Position numbers and translations under genes: made by a program. A DNA stretch of 64,000 nucleotides from Rhodoligotrophos appendicifer (GTDB lineage Bacteria; Pseudomonadota; Alphaproteobacteria; Rhizobiales; Im1): positions 99,156-163,155 of the forward strand of contig NZ_VHKL01000003.1 of NCBI RefSeq assembly GCF_007474605.1, given 5' to 3'. Below, piece after piece: positions 36,324 to 46,492 of the stretch. The notes below the pieces were generated by a model. That model was not told the DNA's origin, searched no databases, and saw nothing but the letters and a program-made list of their open reading frames with translations. Within the stretch, counting starts at the first letter, position 1. The number at the start of each line of letters is the position of its first letter.

Positions 36324-36842
36324 TCATAGGCGATAGCGAATCTGATCGAGCCAGAACCTCTCCAGCCGGGCCAGCGCTCTGTTCAGCTTCTCGAACTCGT
36401 CGAGCGACAAGCCGCCGACGCTCTCGAGCGAACCGAGATGACGGTTATAGAGATCGTCCACCCGATTACGCACATCTTGGCCGAGGGGCGTAAGGCTGAC
36501 GCGCACCGACCGCCGATCGGCCGCGGAGCGTTCATGGTTGATGTAGCCGGCCTCGACCAGCTTCTTCAGATTGTAGGAGACGTTTGAGCCGAGATAGTGC
36601 CCGCGTGTCCTGAGCTCCCCGGCGGTGAGTTCATTATCCGCGATATTGAACAGGAGAAGCGCTTGGACGGCGTTGATGTCCTGCTCCCCGGTCCTCTCGA
36701 ATTCATCTTTCACCACGTCCAGAAGCCGCCGATGCAACCGCTCGATCAGCGTCAGCGATTCAAGATAGCTCCGCTTGATCGTTTCCTGTCGGCCGTCATC
36801 GACGGGGGAGACCTTTTCGCTTGCCATGTTCATACTCGACAC
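36324..36842 (-). CDS. ldtR: MarR-family winged-helix regulator, LdtR-like
   Basis: 172 residues with the MarR fold: INAVQALLLFNIADNELTAGELRTRGHYLGSNVSYNLKKLVEAGYINHERSAADRRSVRVSLTPLG. This recognition helix and the wing match the LdtR proteins of Hyphomicrobiales, regulators of L,D-transpeptidase genes and osmotic stress tolerance. The start is uncertain among GTG 36842, ATG 36833 and ATG 36827. A 12-bp palindrome lies about 80 bp upstream of the start. Confidence 0.85.
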   Translation of the reverse strand: MSSMNMASEKVSPVDDGRQETIKRSYLESLTLIERLHRRLLDVVKDEFERTGEQDINAVQALLLFNIADNELTAGELRTRGHYLGSNVSYNLKKLVEAGYINHERSAADRRSVRVSLTPLGQDVRNRVDDLYNRHLGSLESVGGLSLDEFEKLNRALARLERFWLDQIRYRL

Positions 36843-37133
36843 CTGCCTGCATAGGAGGATCTTTGAGTGTCCTCGCGTTTATGTCGACAGAAACTAGGCA
36901 ATACGAGTTAAAATCGTCTCAAACCGATCGGTTAATGCAAGCTTAGATAGCGATATGATGAGAATATACGGTACAGATTAAGTTCAATATGAATAAAATT
37001 ATTCGGATTCGTTGTTATTTCCTTGTCCTCTATCCTAAACGGAGCCTTACCGCTGCGTCCCAAAACTGAACTGGACTCCGATTGCTTCGGTCCTGATCGG
37101 AGATCCGGGATCTCACCACAGGCTGCCCGAGCC
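36843..37133. other. AT-rich spacer upstream of ldtR
   Basis: No gene is seen in these 291 bp. The half nearer ldtR is distinctly AT-rich and holds the perfect palindrome AACCGATCGGTT at 36922-36933, a form typical of regulator sites. The half near mmsB has ordinary composition. It probably contains the ldtR promoter. Confidence 0.5.
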
Positions 37134-38024
37134 TTACCCTTGCGCCCTCAGCATCTTGATGATGCCGGAGAAATCCGTAGCCCCCTGTCCGCCCTCTTCA
37201 AACTCGGCATAGAGCGACTCCGCATGCTTGCCCAGCGGGGTCGCGGCCCCCGCCTCCCGCGAGGCTTCCTGGGCCAGCCGCAAATCCTTCAGCATCATCG
37301 CTGCCGTAAAGCCGGCCTTGTAGTCCCGGTTCGCCGGTGAAGTCGGCACCGGCCCTGGCACTGGGCAATAGGTGGTCAGCGACCAACATTGTCCCGACGC
37401 CTTGGAAGAGATGTCGAAGAGTTTCTGATGATCGAGCCCAAGCTTTTCGGCGAGCGCGAAAGCTTCGCAGACCGCAATCATCGATATTCCCAGAACCATG
37501 TTGTTGCAGATCTTTGCGGCTTGCCCGTTACCAGCGCCACCGGCATGGACGATCGTCTTGCCCATTGCCTCGAGGATCGGCCTGGCGCGCTCGAACGCCT
37601 GGTCTTCCCCGCCAACCATGAAGGTCAGCGTCCCGGCTTCCGCTCCGCCGACACCGCCCGAGACTGGGGCATCCACCATATCGAGCCCCTGACCAGCGGC
37701 GGCGGCGGCCACCTCTCGCGCCGTCGCGACATCGATGGTTGAACAGTCGATGAGCAGAGTCTTCGGCGCCACAGTCTCGAGAAGCCCGCCGGCTCCCGTG
37801 TAGAGTTCGCGTACATGGCGTCCAGCCGGCAACATTGTGACGAGGACATCCACCTCGGCACTGGCCTCAGCCGCTGTTCCAGTGGCCGTACCGCCTGTCT
37901 CTACGAACTTGCTCTTTGCGGCGTCCATCAGGTCGAACCCTTTGACCTGATGGCCCGCTTTCACGAGATTGGCCGCCATCGGCCCGCCCATGTTTCCCAA
38001 GCCGATGAAACCGATCGTCGCCAT
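37134..38024 (-). CDS. mmsB: 3-hydroxyisobutyrate dehydrogenase (valine catabolism)
   Basis: 296 residues. Rossmann motif IGFIGLGNMGGPMAANLVKAGH, DAPVSGGVGGAEAGTLTFMVGG, and catalytic lysine in GNGQAAKICNNMVLGISM; the C-terminal KDLRLAQEASREAGAATPLG is typical of genuine MmsB. It oxidises 3-hydroxyisobutyrate to methylmalonate semialdehyde. AGGAGG lies four bases before the ATG. It stands third among valine-degradation genes on the same strand, separated from the others by one unknown gene. Of the four dehydrogenase paralogues in the window this one has the safest assignment. Confidence 0.93.
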   Translation of the reverse strand: MATIGFIGLGNMGGPMAANLVKAGHQVKGFDLMDAAKSKFVETGGTATGTAAEASAEVDVLVTMLPAGRHVRELYTGAGGLLETVAPKTLLIDCSTIDVATAREVAAAAAGQGLDMVDAPVSGGVGGAEAGTLTFMVGGEDQAFERARPILEAMGKTIVHAGGAGNGQAAKICNNMVLGISMIAVCEAFALAEKLGLDHQKLFDISSKASGQCWSLTTYCPVPGPVPTSPANRDYKAGFTAAMMLKDLRLAQEASREAGAATPLGKHAESLYAEFEEGGQGATDFSGIIKMLRAQG

Positions 38025-38088
38025 CTCGCCTCCTATTTGTATGATAAAGACGGCACCGGTCGAGCGATGCCGCCGTCAGCACCTTTGC

Positions 38089-38823
38089 CTACTGTGCGGA
38101 CACGACTCCCAGGTCGCGATAGCCGTCCGTCACCGCGGCCCGAGCTTCACGTCCACAGGCGATGGTCGACGCCGCGGCCTCCCCGGCCTTTTGCGCCGCA
38201 TTCACACGGCTGCGCCCATGGGTTGCGACCATTTGCTTGTACCTTGCCGTGAGCAAGTTCCAGAAGTCGAGCTCGGTATTGTATGGCAGGTAGTTGCACT
38301 TGCGCTCGAGGAAGTAGGCCCTCGCCTGTCCGCCGTAGCGGGCCACCGGATCACGCATGTTGACTGGCGGCAGAGAGACTGTTTCCGGCATGGCCGCCGG
38401 CGGTGGTGCGACGGGCGCCGGCGCGGCAAAGCCGCGACTGACCGGGGGCTGTTGTGCCGCCTGCCGGCGTGATCCGCTCTCCCCGCCGCCTGCTGCGATC
38501 CTCACTTCGTCCATGACAAAGCGGACCGATTGCTCGTCACTCGCACTGCAGCGTGGGCGACGGCTCAGAGCTTCGGCGCGCGCCGATTGCATCTGCTCCA
38601 CGGACGTGGCCTTGGCGGCGGCGATTTCGCCGAGGGCGGCGTAATGCTTGAGCTCAGCCTGCTCATCACTGGAGAGAAATCCGCAGGTCGACGCGGTATT
38701 GCTGGCCTCGATGATGGCCGAATAGGCATCCAGAGCCTCCGAGCCGGTGCTCTGGGCGAGAGCCGGGCCGGCGGCGCTCAGAATCATCAGGGGCACGGTC
38801 AGCGAAAGGGCAAGTCTGGTCAT
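38089..38823 (-). CDS. Secreted hypothetical protein, about 244 residues
   Basis: A signal peptide is clear (MTRLALSLTVPLMILSAAGPALAQ). The mature part has paired cysteines (STCGFLSS, RPRCSAS, RKCNYLPYN, IACGRE), a Pro/Ala-rich linker in the middle, and the C-terminal FLERKCNYLPYNTELDFWNLLTARYKQMVATHG. Four cysteines in a periplasmic protein suggest two disulfides. I recognise no family. It sits between mmsB and the hydrolase gene, in the same direction, but nothing links a secreted protein with valine catabolism. The longer frame to 38928 is rejected as it would hide the signal. Confidence 0.7.
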   Translation of the reverse strand: MTRLALSLTVPLMILSAAGPALAQSTGSEALDAYSAIIEASNTASTCGFLSSDEQAELKHYAALGEIAAAKATSVEQMQSARAEALSRRPRCSASDEQSVRFVMDEVRIAAGGGESGSRRQAAQQPPVSRGFAAPAPVAPPPAAMPETVSLPPVNMRDPVARYGGQARAYFLERKCNYLPYNTELDFWNLLTARYKQMVATHGRSRVNAAQKAGEAAASTIACGREARAAVTDGYRDLGVVSAQ

Positions 38824-38967
38824 GGGCTGGTTTGTTCCGGTTGAGCGCGAAGTTGCGCGATCGAGTGAATATTCCGCGAACTTACCCTGTCCACCGAACC
38901 GACCCAGAAAGCCAGATGTCGGCCGCAATTTTGATCGACTGATACATCTTGAGCACAGATCGGGGTC

Positions 38968-39996
38968 TCAGAGCACTAATTCATCTGGGACTTGAGCGAA
39001 ATACCGTCCCACATGGCTGTCCGAAACAGCCTCCAGACGCGCGGGGCGCCATTTCGGCGCCTGGTCCTTGTCGACGATCACGGCCCGCACGCCCTCGTAG
39101 AAGTCCTCGCTGTCGAAGATCCCATGCACCAGTCGATATTCGAGCCTCATGCAATCGTCGAAATCGAGACGGGCTCCTTCCCGGAGCTGCCGATGCGTGA
39201 CCTTGAGGCTCGTCGGCGATTTCGACTGAAGCCCCTTCAGCACCCGCGCCTCCCATTCGCCACCGTCGCGATCCAGGCTCTCGAAGATTGTCTCCACATC
39301 GGCTCCGGAGAAGTGCCGGTCGATCCGCGGGCGCTCCGCCTCGATGGGCGCCGATCCGATCGGTCGTGCGAGCTGGGCCAGAGTCCCGTCCACATCTGCT
39401 GTCTCTGCCAGGCGTTCGATCAGGCTCGCTATTGCAGCCGAATCGACCAGATGCGTGGCGAGTCCAAGCGCCATGGCATCCTCCGCCTTCACCCGCGCGC
39501 CGGCGAGGCCGAGATACATGCCCGTCATGCCGGGCAGCCGCGGAAGGAAATAGGTGCCTCCCACATCCGGGAAGAAGCCAATACCCGTCTCCGGCATGGC
39601 AAACAGCAGCCGCTCCGTTGCGACCCGGTGGCTCCCATGCAGGGACAGTCCGACCCCGCCGCCCATGGTGATCCCGTCGATCAGCGCCACATAGGGCTTG
39701 GGATAGTGCTTGATCAGGGCATTGAGCTGATACTCTTCACCGTAGAAATCGAAGAAGGTCCTGTCCCTGGCGCGACCCCATTCCCACAGCGCCCGGATGT
39801 CCCCACCCGCGCAGAACGCCTTCTCTCCCGCCCCTTGAATCACCACTACGCTGACGGCGTCGTCTTCGGCCCAGGTCTCCAGCTGCGGCCGGATTGCGCG
39901 CACCATGCCAAGGGTCAGCGCGTTCAGCGCCTGCGGCCGGTTCAGTGTGATCAGCCCTGCGCGCCCGCGCCGTTCGAACAAAACCTCTTCCGTCAC
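38968..39996 (-). CDS. 3-hydroxyisobutyryl-CoA hydrolase (enoyl-CoA hydratase/isomerase family)
   Basis: 342 residues, the length of HIBCH and longer than plain crotonases (about 260). AGEKAFCAGGDIRALWEWG, TMGGGVGLSLHGSHRVATE, ETGIGFFPDVGGTYFLPRL and the C-terminal VSDSHVGRYFAQVPDEL are HIBCH signatures; the E-x-x-I-G-F-F-P-D motif holds the catalytic Glu/Asp. It releases 3-hydroxyisobutyrate from its CoA ester in valine degradation. The GTG start has AAAGGA six bases before it, three bases after the acyl-CoA dehydrogenase gene. Confidence 0.92.
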   Translation of the reverse strand: MTEEVLFERRGRAGLITLNRPQALNALTLGMVRAIRPQLETWAEDDAVSVVVIQGAGEKAFCAGGDIRALWEWGRARDRTFFDFYGEEYQLNALIKHYPKPYVALIDGITMGGGVGLSLHGSHRVATERLLFAMPETGIGFFPDVGGTYFLPRLPGMTGMYLGLAGARVKAEDAMALGLATHLVDSAAIASLIERLAETADVDGTLAQLARPIGSAPIEAERPRIDRHFSGADVETIFESLDRDGGEWEARVLKGLQSKSPTSLKVTHRQLREGARLDFDDCMRLEYRLVHGIFDSEDFYEGVRAVIVDKDQAPKWRPARLEAVSDSHVGRYFAQVPDELVL

Positions 39997-39999
39997 GAT

Positions 40000-41142
40000 C
40001 TATCCTTTGAGCAGTTTGCGCGAGATGACCAGCCGCATGATTTCATTGGTACCTTCGAGGATCTGGTGCACCCGCACGTCCCTGAGATACCGTTCGATGC
40101 CGAAATCCCTGAGATAGCCATAGCCTCCATGCAGCTGCAGCGCCTCGTTCACCACGGTGAAGCCCACATCCGTGGCCTTGCGCTTGGCCATTGCGGCATA
40201 AAGCGTCGCATCCGGCGCCTTGTCCGTGACTTTCACTGCAGCCTTGTGGAGCAGGAGCCGTGCTGCTTCCAGCTCCGTCGCCATATCGGCAATTCGAAAC
40301 TGCAGCGCCTGGAACTCGGCCAAAGGCTTGCCGAACTGCTTGCGGTCGTTGAGATAGGTGATCGCCTTATCCAGACAGGCTTGCGCTGCCCCGAGTGAAC
40401 AGGCGCCGATATTGAGACGCCCCCCGTCGAGTCCGGCCATGGCGATGGCGAAGCCCTGGCCTTCATTGCCGATGAGGTTTTCCGCGGGCACCGCGGCCGC
40501 ATCGAACAACACCGCCGAAGTGGGCTGGCTGTGCCAGCCGAGCTTCTTCTCCTGCGCCCCGAAGCTCAGTCCCGGGGTCTCCTTGTCGATCGCCAGGCAC
40601 GAAATGCCGGATGCCCCTTCACTGCCCGTTCGCACCATGGTGACGTAGAGATCGGAAGCTCCGCCTCCAGAGATGAAGGCTTTGCCGCCGGTCACCAAAT
40701 AGGTGGCATTTCCCGCCTTCACCGCCTTGGTACGGAGCGAGGCTGCATCAGATCCGGCACTCGGCTCCGTCAGGCAGTAGCTGGCGATTGTCTCCATGGT
40801 TGTAAGCTTTGGCAGCAGCCGTTGGCGCAAATCTTCGGCCCCGAAATGATCGATCATCCAGGCGGCCATGTTGTGAATTGAGAGAAAGGCGGCCGTCGAT
40901 GGACACGCCTTCGCCAGCTCTTCGAAGATGATGGCTGCGTCGAGTCGCGTGAGCCCCGAGCCGCCCACATCCTCGCGGACATAGAGTCCGCCGAAGCCGA
41001 GCTCGGCGGCTTTCACAAGGACGTCGCGGGGAAAGATGTTATGCTCGTCCCATTCGGCGGCGTGGGGCGCGATATGTTCGGCGGCAAATGCGGCAGCGAC
41101 GTCCTTGAACGCGCGCTGTTCCTCGCTCAGCTCGAACTCCAT
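40000..41142 (-). CDS. Acyl-CoA dehydrogenase, probable isobutyryl-CoA dehydrogenase
   Basis: About 380 residues from ATG 41142 (GGGAG nine bases before). The FAD motifs YCLTEPSAGSDAAS and ISGGGASDLYVTM, and the C-terminal ALQLHGGYGYLRDFGIERYLRDVRVHQILEGTNEIMRLVISRKLL, place the catalytic base as the Glu in EGTNEIM. Similarity in HNMAAWMIDHFG and context with the HIBCH and mmsB genes indicate isobutyryl-CoA as substrate. It starts the valine-degradation unit. It is divergent from the extensin-like gene, with 120 bp between them. Confidence 0.9.
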   Translation of the reverse strand: MEFELSEEQRAFKDVAAAFAAEHIAPHAAEWDEHNIFPRDVLVKAAELGFGGLYVREDVGGSGLTRLDAAIIFEELAKACPSTAAFLSIHNMAAWMIDHFGAEDLRQRLLPKLTTMETIASYCLTEPSAGSDAASLRTKAVKAGNATYLVTGGKAFISGGGASDLYVTMVRTGSEGASGISCLAIDKETPGLSFGAQEKKLGWHSQPTSAVLFDAAAVPAENLIGNEGQGFAIAMAGLDGGRLNIGACSLGAAQACLDKAITYLNDRKQFGKPLAEFQALQFRIADMATELEAARLLLHKAAVKVTDKAPDATLYAAMAKRKATDVGFTVVNEALQLHGGYGYLRDFGIERYLRDVRVHQILEGTNEIMRLVISRKLLKG

Positions 41143-41262
41143 CGCGATCCGCTCCCGAATATATTCTCGCACCGGTGCCACCAAAACGCGGCTCGGGCGA
41201 TTTAACTGAGGCATAGAAGCCGTTCGACGCCGGGTCAAGCGCTGCCGAGTGGGGGCTAAGAG

Positions 41263-42648
41263 GTGCAGGAGAGCTTGATTCGCCAGACACTTCATCTTCG
41301 CCTGTTGCACTTCTCTGCGCTGATCGCGGCGACGGCGCTGATCGGTTCATCCCAACTTCAGGCTCAGGAGGCGGCCCGTCCGAGCCGCAGTGCCGCCTCG
41401 ACGGGCGTGACCCTCCCTTGGCCGCTTGACATCCTCAAGGGTCCCCAGGCAAAGCCCGCAGCCAAGGCAAAGCCGAAGCGCGTCCAGCGCAAGAAGCCGT
41501 CCACCGTCACCTCCCCCAATGCGACGGTCGTGGAGGCGATCCCCACACCCCGACCAAAGCCGCCGGATGATCACACCCTCGACGAGGATGATGCGGAGAC
41601 TGGCGTGGAGGCGGAAGTTGCCGGCGCGAATGATCCCGGCCCTGAAGATGTTGTGGACCTGCGAGCACCGGTGATCCCTGTGCCACGCCCGCGTCCCTCG
41701 GACACCGCTGAAGCAAACGATTCCGAACCGACTGAGACGTCGCCGTCCGATTCTGCGGCGCGCCCCCAAGCAGCAGCCGACAACACCTTGGCTGCGGCGT
41801 TGGGCCCCGTCGATGCCGGCGACCTGCCGACCTTCTCACCAGCCCCTTTGCCGATGTCGAAATCCGCTGCCCTTCCCGCCCCAGCTCCCGTCCCACAACC
41901 TCCTTCGAAAAAACCTGCAGCCGACGCACCCGTCGATGCGGCGCGCGATCTTCTGCCTATTGAGCAGGCTTCACTCAGCCGTATCGTCGTCCCACGGCCC
42001 AAGCCCGAGGCCGGTGCGACGGACGACACAGTCGCACCGCCGGCTGAGCCTCCACCGCCCAAGGTCTGGGCGGCAGACGACGTCAGTGCTGCCGAGACGG
42101 AATGCGCGACCCTTCTCAAGGGCCTCGACATCGCCTACACACCGCAGCCGCCCTTGGGTGGCCCGGGCCAGTGCGGTACGCCTTATCCGCTTGAGGTCAC
42201 AGCCATCGCAGGAGTAGCGATCAAGCCCGCCGCGATCATGAACTGCAAATTGGCCGCCGCCACCCATCGCTGGCTGGTCGAGTTCGTCCAGCCGGCTGCT
42301 GCAAAGTCCATGGGTGAGCCGGTCAAGGCCATTGGCAATGCCAGCTCCTATGTCTGCCGCAGACGCTACGGTGCCTCGACGGGGAAGATGAGCGAGCATG
42401 CCATTGCCGGTGCTCTTGATGTGGGCGCCTTCATCCTCTCTTCCGGCAAGTCGATCGGCGTCATGTCCGACGAGGCCATCGTCAAGGCCGAATTCTCCGC
42501 CGGCGATCCGACGAATCTCCTGGCCGCTGCGCGCGCTGGCGCCTGCAAGACCTTCTTCACTGTACTCGGTCCCGGCTCCAATGCCGCTCACGCCACACAC
42601 TTCCATTTGGATCTTGCCCGCGGCGGTCGTTACCTCATCTGTGAATAA
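41263..42648 (+). CDS. Extensin-like C-terminal domain protein, secreted, with long low-complexity linker
   Basis: 461 residues starting at GTG. After a signal-like N-terminus (LLHFSALIAATALIGSSQLQA) a linker of about 250 residues is rich in Pro, Ala, Lys, Asp and Glu with repeated VPRPRP, PTPRPKPP and VVPRPKPE. The last 190 residues are the extensin-like_C domain: AETECATLLKGLDIAYTPQPPLGGPGQCGTPYPLEV, SSYVCRRRYG...SEHAIAGALDVGAFIL, and ATHFHLDLA. The conserved His and Asp of SEHAIAGALD and HFHLD resemble the zinc site of LAS peptidases (VanY/MepA-like), so a peptidoglycan role is plausible. It precedes hemB without being related to it. Confidence 0.88.
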   Translation: MQESLIRQTLHLRLLHFSALIAATALIGSSQLQAQEAARPSRSAASTGVTLPWPLDILKGPQAKPAAKAKPKRVQRKKPSTVTSPNATVVEAIPTPRPKPPDDHTLDEDDAETGVEAEVAGANDPGPEDVVDLRAPVIPVPRPRPSDTAEANDSEPTETSPSDSAARPQAAADNTLAAALGPVDAGDLPTFSPAPLPMSKSAALPAPAPVPQPPSKKPAADAPVDAARDLLPIEQASLSRIVVPRPKPEAGATDDTVAPPAEPPPPKVWAADDVSAAETECATLLKGLDIAYTPQPPLGGPGQCGTPYPLEVTAIAGVAIKPAAIMNCKLAAATHRWLVEFVQPAAAKSMGEPVKAIGNASSYVCRRRYGASTGKMSEHAIAGALDVGAFILSSGKSIGVMSDEAIVKAEFSAGDPTNLLAAARAGACKTFFTVLGPGSNAAHATHFHLDLARGGRYLICE

Positions 42649-42812
42649 CCCTCCGCCCGAACGGCGGCGGAGCGCAGGGATCCAGCGCTGAGACACTACG
42701 TCCGATCGGAACCTGTGGCGCACCGCGAGCCTCGCTTGAGCTGCGACATAGAATTGTTCGACGAAGGGCCGCTCCCGTCTTAGAATGTTTCTCGTCTAGG
42801 GACTGGCCGTAA

Positions 42813-43889
<1,077 letters not shown>

Positions 43890-44121
43890 GCCGGCGCCCT
43901 CACGCCGCCGGGGGGATTATGGCAGAAAAATGGTTTCCTATCTCAGCGTGTGAGAAGTCTGTCCTCGCAGGCTTCTTCCATATTGCATCAAATGCCTGAT
44001 TTCACGATGGTCCCTGCGACTGAGCGCATGCAGCATGTGAGTCAGCGACAAGGTTTAGCAAGCTAGGACAGTCCGCAAACGCCCGAGCCAGCCCAACCCG
44101 TAATTGGAAGCGGAGGGTTCC
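43890..44121. other. Spacer upstream of the TonB-dependent receptor gene
   Basis: No gene is seen. Iron-responsive control is expected for the receptor downstream, but I found no clear Fur, Irr or RirA box by eye. Confidence 0.3.
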
Positions 44122-46371
44122 ATGGCGTTTGTTTATCGCCGTCTCCTGGCCAGCCTGGCCGGGACGGCAGCTTTGACCTTGGCGAGTGCGCAGGGATACG
44201 CACAGACCATAACCACAGAGACGGCCACCAATACCAGCGACGAGGCCACCACTACGGCAGTGGAGGACAGCGATGGCACGGCTTTGGCACCGATCGTCGT
44301 CACCGGCGGCGGCACACCCGGAGCAACGGGCGAGACGGTGCTCACCACCGTGATCAGTCGTCCGATCCTGGAAGAACGTATGTTCGACAATTTCGACGAG
44401 ATCGGGGACCTCACGCCGAATGTCGACTACAACACCACCAATGGCTCCTTCAATGTTCGCGGCCTCGACCAGGGCCGGGTCCTGACCACCATCGACGGTA
44501 TCCGCCTGCCCTATCTGCGCGACGGCGCGCGCACCAGCGCGACGGGAGCCAATTACGCCGGTGGCCTCAATCTCGTCGATACCAACATGCTGTCTTCCAT
44601 CGACATCATGAAGGGTGCAGATTCCAGCGTCTTCGGCTCCGGCGCTTTAGGCGGCGTTGTTGAGTTGCGCACCCTGCAGCCGGAAGACCTCATCGCCCCC
44701 GGCAAGAGCTTCGGCGGGGTGAGCAAGCTTGGCTATGACAGTGCCGACTACAGCTTCCAGGCGAACCAGGCCTTGGCGACCCGGATCAACGATACCTACG
44801 CCCTTGTCCAAGGCAGCTATCGCTTTGGTGAAGAAACCCAGAACATGGGCACGACGGGCGGCACCGGGCCGACCCGCACCAAGCCCAACCCCTTCGACTA
44901 TGATCTGGGCTCCTTCCTGGGCAAGATCAATCACCACATCGAGGGCGGCCATACCATCGGCATTGCCGGCGAGGTTTTCCGCGAGGATGGCAATTCGAAG
45001 CTCTTCACCAGCGAGACGGCCTCCTACGACAATTACCGGCAGTCTGAGACGAATGAGCGCGACCGAGCCTCGATCTCGTATAAATTCAATGCGCCCACGA
45101 CCAGCAGTGTAGTCGATTATGCCGAGATCATCGGCTATTGGCAGCGCCAGGAACTCAAGACTGTCACCAATGCCGATCGGCTGATCAATCCCGCGGGGCC
45201 CTACGAGCGCGGCAGCAACCTCGAAGGCCAGAATTATGGCGGCGTCGGCAATGCCGTGAAGACGCTGGATTTCCAGGGAATCGCTAATCAGTTCACGGTC
45301 GGCGGCGAGCTTTATGGCTCGACTTACGAGCAGTTCGCCTATGGCAAGGACAAATGCACACCGGACATCCCCACTTGTGCCTTCCTGCACGCCAATCAGT
45401 CCGACGCCCCCAAGGTCGACGGCACGACGCTCGGCCTGTTTATTGAAGACAAGATCTTTCTTGCCGACGGTCGCGTCCGGGTCATCCCCGGCGTCCGCTT
45501 TGACTGGTATGAATACACTCCTGAAGCGACGGCCGCGTACAAGGATAATCCGACCTATGACGGCTTGCCGGACGACAACACCGACTACGCCTTCTCGCCC
45601 AAACTGCGCCTTGAATGGGATGCCACCCCGGTGGTCACCCTCTACGCTCAATGGGCCCAGGCCTTCCGCGCGCCCGATCCGGTGGACCTCTATATGTCCT
45701 ATGGCGGCCCCGGCACCTATCTGCGCATCGGCAATCCTGACCTGAAGCCTGAGACGAGCAATGGCTTCGAGATCGGCATGAAGGCGGGAGACCGCAATCT
45801 TGGAGCGACGGTTGCCCTCTTCGACAACTACTACAAGGATTTCATCGACACCGAGACCTATGCCGATCCTCTCTATCCCTTCGGCGTCACCCAGGCGATC
45901 AATCGCGACCGGGTCCGCATCTATGGCGCCGAGGCCACGGTGTTCGGCCGCATGGAGAACGGCCTCCATGGCTGGGCGATGATTGGTTTTTCCAACGGCA
46001 AGGACACCAAGGATGACATCTATCTTGACAGCATCCCGCCGCTGAAGGGCTCCGTCAGCATCGGTTATGCGACCGATGTCTGGGGCACCGACTTGATCCT
46101 CACTGCCGCCGCGGCGCGCGACAAGGTCCCGCAGGATCTGACAGCAGCGGCCAAGCAGAAGCTGAAGACGGACTCTTATGCCAAGCTGGACCTGACCGCC
46201 TGGTGGGCACCCGAACCTCTTCCCGGCCTCACCCTGCGCGCAGGTGTCTTCAACCTCTTGGATGAGAAATATGTCGACGCCCTGAACGTGCCGGAATCGA
46301 CGACCCTCTCCCAGGCTTATTTCACCGAGCCTGGCCGCACCTTCCGCGTGACGGGCACTTTCCAGTTCTGA
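44122..46371 (+). CDS. TonB-dependent outer-membrane receptor, haemoglobin/haem family
   Basis: About 749 residues. ATG 44122 has GGAGG five bases before; a TTG six codons upstream is rejected. A signal peptide (LLASLAGTAALTLASAQGYAQ) is followed by a plug domain with LAPIVVTGGG, FNVRGLDQGRVLTTIDGIRLPYLRDGART and GADSSVFGSGALGGVVELRT, and a 22-stranded barrel that ends in GRTFRVTGTFQF with the terminal phenylalanine. The FNVRGLDQGRVLTTIDGIRLP plug resembles the haemoglobin/transferrin receptor subfamily (HmuR/ShmR-like). The usual FRAP/NPNL motif region reads WAQAFRAPDPVDLY and NPDLKPETS, with F-R-A-P intact. It would import haem iron with TonB-ExbBD. No haem ABC genes are adjacent. Confidence 0.9.
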   Translation: MAFVYRRLLASLAGTAALTLASAQGYAQTITTETATNTSDEATTTAVEDSDGTALAPIVVTGGGTPGATGETVLTTVISRPILEERMFDNFDEIGDLTPNVDYNTTNGSFNVRGLDQGRVLTTIDGIRLPYLRDGARTSATGANYAGGLNLVDTNMLSSIDIMKGADSSVFGSGALGGVVELRTLQPEDLIAPGKSFGGVSKLGYDSADYSFQANQALATRINDTYALVQGSYRFGEETQNMGTTGGTGPTRTKPNPFDYDLGSFLGKINHHIEGGHTIGIAGEVFREDGNSKLFTSETASYDNYRQSETNERDRASISYKFNAPTTSSVVDYAEIIGYWQRQELKTVTNADRLINPAGPYERGSNLEGQNYGGVGNAVKTLDFQGIANQFTVGGELYGSTYEQFAYGKDKCTPDIPTCAFLHANQSDAPKVDGTTLGLFIEDKIFLADGRVRVIPGVRFDWYEYTPEATAAYKDNPTYDGLPDDNTDYAFSPKLRLEWDATPVVTLYAQWAQAFRAPDPVDLYMSYGGPGTYLRIGNPDLKPETSNGFEIGMKAGDRNLGATVALFDNYYKDFIDTETYADPLYPFGVTQAINRDRVRIYGAEATVFGRMENGLHGWAMIGFSNGKDTKDDIYLDSIPPLKGSVSIGYATDVWGTDLILTAAAARDKVPQDLTAAAKQKLKTDSYAKLDLTAWWAPEPLPGLTLRAGVFNLLDEKYVDALNVPESTTLSQAYFTEPGRTFRVTGTFQF

Positions 46372-46401
46372 GCAGCGAAGGACCGCCACGCCCGAACCGT
46401 C

Positions 46402-46423
46402 GTCCCGGCCGAAGAGCCGGGAC
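46402..46423. repeat. Short palindrome GTCCCGGC-N6-GCCGGGAC
   Basis: Perfect 8-bp arms around CGAAGA, a small repeat common between genes in Hyphomicrobiales. It lies 30 bp after the receptor stop and could end its transcript. A run of ten C bases follows at 46428-46437. Confidence 0.6.
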
Positions 46424-46450
46424 CTCGCCCCCCCCCCAGGGGGAGAGCTT

Positions 46451-46492
46451 CCTCATCCTGAGGAGCAGCCGTGAGGCTGCGTCTCGAAGGAT
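46451..46492. repeat. REP-like palindromic repeat of the Hyphomicrobiales type
   Basis: The element opens CCTCATCCTGAGGAGC and closes GTCTCGAAGGAT around a perfect inner hairpin (GCAGCC-GTGA-GGCTGC, 46465-46480). Repeats of this form occur in many copies in Bradyrhizobium-like genomes. It abuts the stop codon of the convergent dehydrogenase gene. Confidence 0.75.

Noticed and set aside
43890-44121. Iron-responsive operator upstream of the receptor gene
   Set aside because: Expected from function, but no Fur, Irr or RirA consensus could be matched confidently.
44647-46389. 580-codon open frame antisense to the TonB-dependent receptor gene
   Set aside because: The receptor on the plus strand has all family motifs; the antisense translation has no recognisable domain and reflects GC-rich third-position bias.
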